64,000 nucleotides of DNA from CAVXFL01 sp963761015 (GTDB lineage: Bacteria > Pseudomonadota > Alphaproteobacteria > Acetobacterales > Acetobacteraceae). The position numbers were made by a program, and so were the translations under genes. Positions 62,445 to 64,000 of this stretch are shown piece after piece. The notes beneath the pieces were generated by a model. It ran no database searches and was not told where the DNA came from. It saw nothing but the letters and a program-made list of their open reading frames with translations. The DNA is taken from contig CAVXFL010000020.1 of the NCBI GenBank assembly GCA_963761015.1, positions 186,001 through 250,000 of the forward strand, written 5' to 3'. Numbering within the stretch: position 1 is the first letter of the stretch; each line of letters opens with the position of its first letter.

Positions 62445-63834
62445 CTACGATGTTGACCGGCGTCGGCGCAATCGTCTTCCCGCGTGACCGATATGGCCCG
62501 CCGCTTGCGCCATCAGCCCTGGGATCCGCATGACGGGATGGCGGAGCGTCATCTGATGGTGGTTCCGCCGCGCGCGCGCGAGCTTGCCCACATCGTCGCG
62601 CGAGGGTTTGGCCGCCGGGGCCTCGATCAACTCCGGCCCACCGTTCTCCGGCCGCTCGAGCGTGAGCGCCGAAAGCAGGTCGGGCGCGGTCGCCACGCGG
62701 GGCGTCATCGACGCCCCGAGGTCGAACATTCGCTCGAGCGTGGCGATGATCGAGGTGTGGTCGAACGGGCGCCAAGCCTGCCCGTCGGACGGCCCCGGCG
62801 GGCGAATGATGCTGCCGGCTGGCATGTAGGGCGAAATCAGCGCGGCCGGCACCCGAATACCGTATCGGTCGTAGCGGAAGCCAGCGGTGTATGGCGGGCC
62901 GGGCGGCACGGCCGGCGGCGGCGGCGCGTGGTCGTAGCAGCCGCCGTGCTCGTCGAACGTAACCACAAGCAGCGTCTTCGCCCAATTCGGCGACCGGCGC
63001 ACCGCGTTGTACGTCGCGGCGATCAGTTGCTCGCCGTGGACGATGTTGTGCGGCGGGTGCTCGTCGTTCGGCATCTCGCTGAGCAGCGGGTTCGGATAAT
63101 AGCGCGGCTCGATGAAGCTGTAATTCGGCAGCTTCCCGTCCGCGGCATCGTCGAGGAAATCCTCGAACAGGCGGAAATGCGTCGGGATCTTGATCCAAAG
63201 ATCCACGAGCGTGGCGGCCTGCGGCGCGTCGTGGAAATAGATGTTCCAGCTTCGGGCATGCCGGCCGAGGCGGCGGAAGATGGTCGGCAGCAGGCGCGGC
63301 ACCACATACGGGAAAGTCGGGCTCTCGTTGTTCACCCAGCCGCCGGCGGTGCCGCAATGCGCGAAATACCGGTTCGGCCAGGTCTCGCACGGTGCCGAGG
63401 CGTACCAGCGGTCCGACACGCCGAACGCGGTGGCGAGTCTGCTGATGACGGGGAGTTGCGTCGGCGTGAAATAGTGCATGATGGCTTTGGGGTCGTATGG
63501 CGACGTCGACGCCGCCTGGCGCATGTAGTTGTCGACGAAGCCGTCCATGGTCTCGGGACCACCCGGCGTGCCGCCCAGCCCGAAGATTTGCATGTTGATG
63601 TCTGCGAAATATTCACCCGGGTCGTGATCGGGCATGCGCGCGGTTTCCGGCCGCACGCCGGTATCGTTCCAAACGCCGATCTGTTCGACCGATCCGTCCG
63701 GCTTGTGCCAGGGATTCGAACTCGCTGCCGTCGAGCCCGTCGAACGCCTCGCTCTTCGGATAGAGATTGCCGAAGATGTTGTCGAACGAGCGGTTTTCGA
63801 GCATCAGCACGACAAGATGCTCGATCTTGCTCAT
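62445..63834 (-). pseudogene. Phosphoesterase family (phospholipase C/acid phosphatase AcpA-like), one frameshift
   Basis: Family PF04185. The start at ATG 63834 reads MSKIEHLVVLMLENRSFDNI and FGNLYPKSEAFDGLDGSEF. At about 63718 the frame changes to SSNPWHKPDGSVEQIGVWND, after which MPDHDPGEYFADINMQIFGL, YYASAPCETWPNRYFAHCGT-like and VVTFDEHGGCYDHAPPPPAV run to the stop at 62445. The metal ligands Asn/Ser of MLENRSFDN and the DEHGG motif are kept. No export signal is visible, unlike many relatives. A restored protein would be about 462 residues. One base is wrong in a non-homopolymer context. Confidence 0.85.
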
Positions 63835-63869
63835 TCGGACTCCCGTGAAAGTTGGGTCGGCCCCGGTTG

Positions 63870-64000
63870 TCAAACCGCCTGCGCGACCCTGATTTCCAAC
63901 CGCTTGCCGAGCGCGAGCATGGCCGCTTCTACATCGTCCATCCTGGACTTGCCGAGATCACGAAACCACCCGGTTGCCGACCAGTTCGCTCACCGCCGAC
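63870..64000 (-). other. Possible 3' end of a gene at the window edge
   Basis: The last 130 bases on the minus strand read RDLGKSRMDDVEAAMLALGK and RLEIRVAQAV, ending at TGA 63870-63872. Upstream of this the frame closes at a TGA close to the window end, while another frame reads VSELVGNRVV, which would join it. The helical DVEAAMLALGKRL tail looks like a regulator or small helical protein. It is cut off by the window edge, so neither the product nor a frameshift can be decided. Confidence 0.3.

Noticed and set aside
63700..63730. GAGTTCGAATCCC on the minus strand looks like a tRNA T-loop.
   Set aside because: There is no acceptor stem, anticodon arm or D arm around it; it codes for the SSNPWH part of the phosphoesterase.

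Overview
The window reads as 64 kb of chromosome from a GC-rich alphaproteobacterium. By eye about two thirds of bases are G or C and coding is dense on both strands. The gene neighbourhoods (aroE-coaE-dnaQ, mlaA-mlaC, metF with a small cytochrome c, paired HyuA/HyuB proteins, several IlvD/Edd sugar-acid dehydratases) fit the Rhodospirillales/Acetobacteraceae side of the class. That placement is inference from gene content only. I saw no rRNA, tRNA, complete insertion sequence, prophage or CRISPR array.

Layout. 0.1-7.4 kb: a HyuA/HyuB pair (+), then a minus-strand run of epimerase, GNAT acetyltransferase, dihydrodipicolinate-synthase-like lyase and carboxymuconolactone-decarboxylase-like protein. 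7.5-10.6 kb: tRNA-modification genes (trmO, queF, queG) with a low-GC insert between queF and queG. 10.6-18.6 kb: fumC, a ribbon-helix-helix protein, a cation/proton antiporter, uvrD/pcrA, an SDR lacking the usual catalytic Tyr/Lys, and a DUF2189 membrane protein. 18.6-27 kb: a glycosyltransferase, mlaC, mlaA, metF, cytochrome c, an acyl-CoA synthetase, a LolA-like carrier and a class-I glutamine amidotransferase (C26 peptidase). 27-37.9 kb: ampD, djlA, a fused 5-oxoprolinase, an AsmA protein, a DUF6489-type protein, a PPOX-fold protein and a lytic transglycosylase. 37.9-44.2 kb: a broken family-39 glycosyltransferase, then a sugar-acid catabolic set (FAH hydrolase, SDR, XylD-like dehydratase) interrupted by a low-GC island carrying a putative papain-like toxin or effector. 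44.2-47.9 kb: xthA, ribA, an orphan OmpR-type regulator and an unknown. 48-52.2 kb: a plus-strand catabolic group (amidohydrolase/decarboxylase, NIPSNAP, exported beta-propeller, LLM flavin monooxygenase). 52.3-64 kb: HU, a second sugar-acid dehydratase, cfa, CorA, a binding-protein-like protein, dnaQ-coaE-aroE, argG, an LprI-like protein and a frame-broken phospholipase C/acid phosphatase.

The most striking general feature is frame disruption. About ten indels fall between 5.2 and 10.4 kb (lyase, GNAT, epimerase, queF, queG), around the low-GC insert. Single disruptions occur at about 19.8, 20.7, 40.4 and 63.7 kb, and two at 38.9-39.0 kb. Several sit in G/C runs, so sequencing or assembly error must be excluded before calling decay. 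Genes with broken frames are listed as pseudogene with the likely intact extent.

The best leads for new biology are: the papain-like C/H/D protein in the 41.4-42.4 kb island; the zinc-finger-like head on HyuB; the uncharacterised amidohydrolase/NIPSNAP/propeller/LLM group; a four-codon leader made by an 11-bp duplication at the djlA start; and a two-copy palindromic intergenic repeat, one copy of which has become the coding tail of a DUF6489-type gene.
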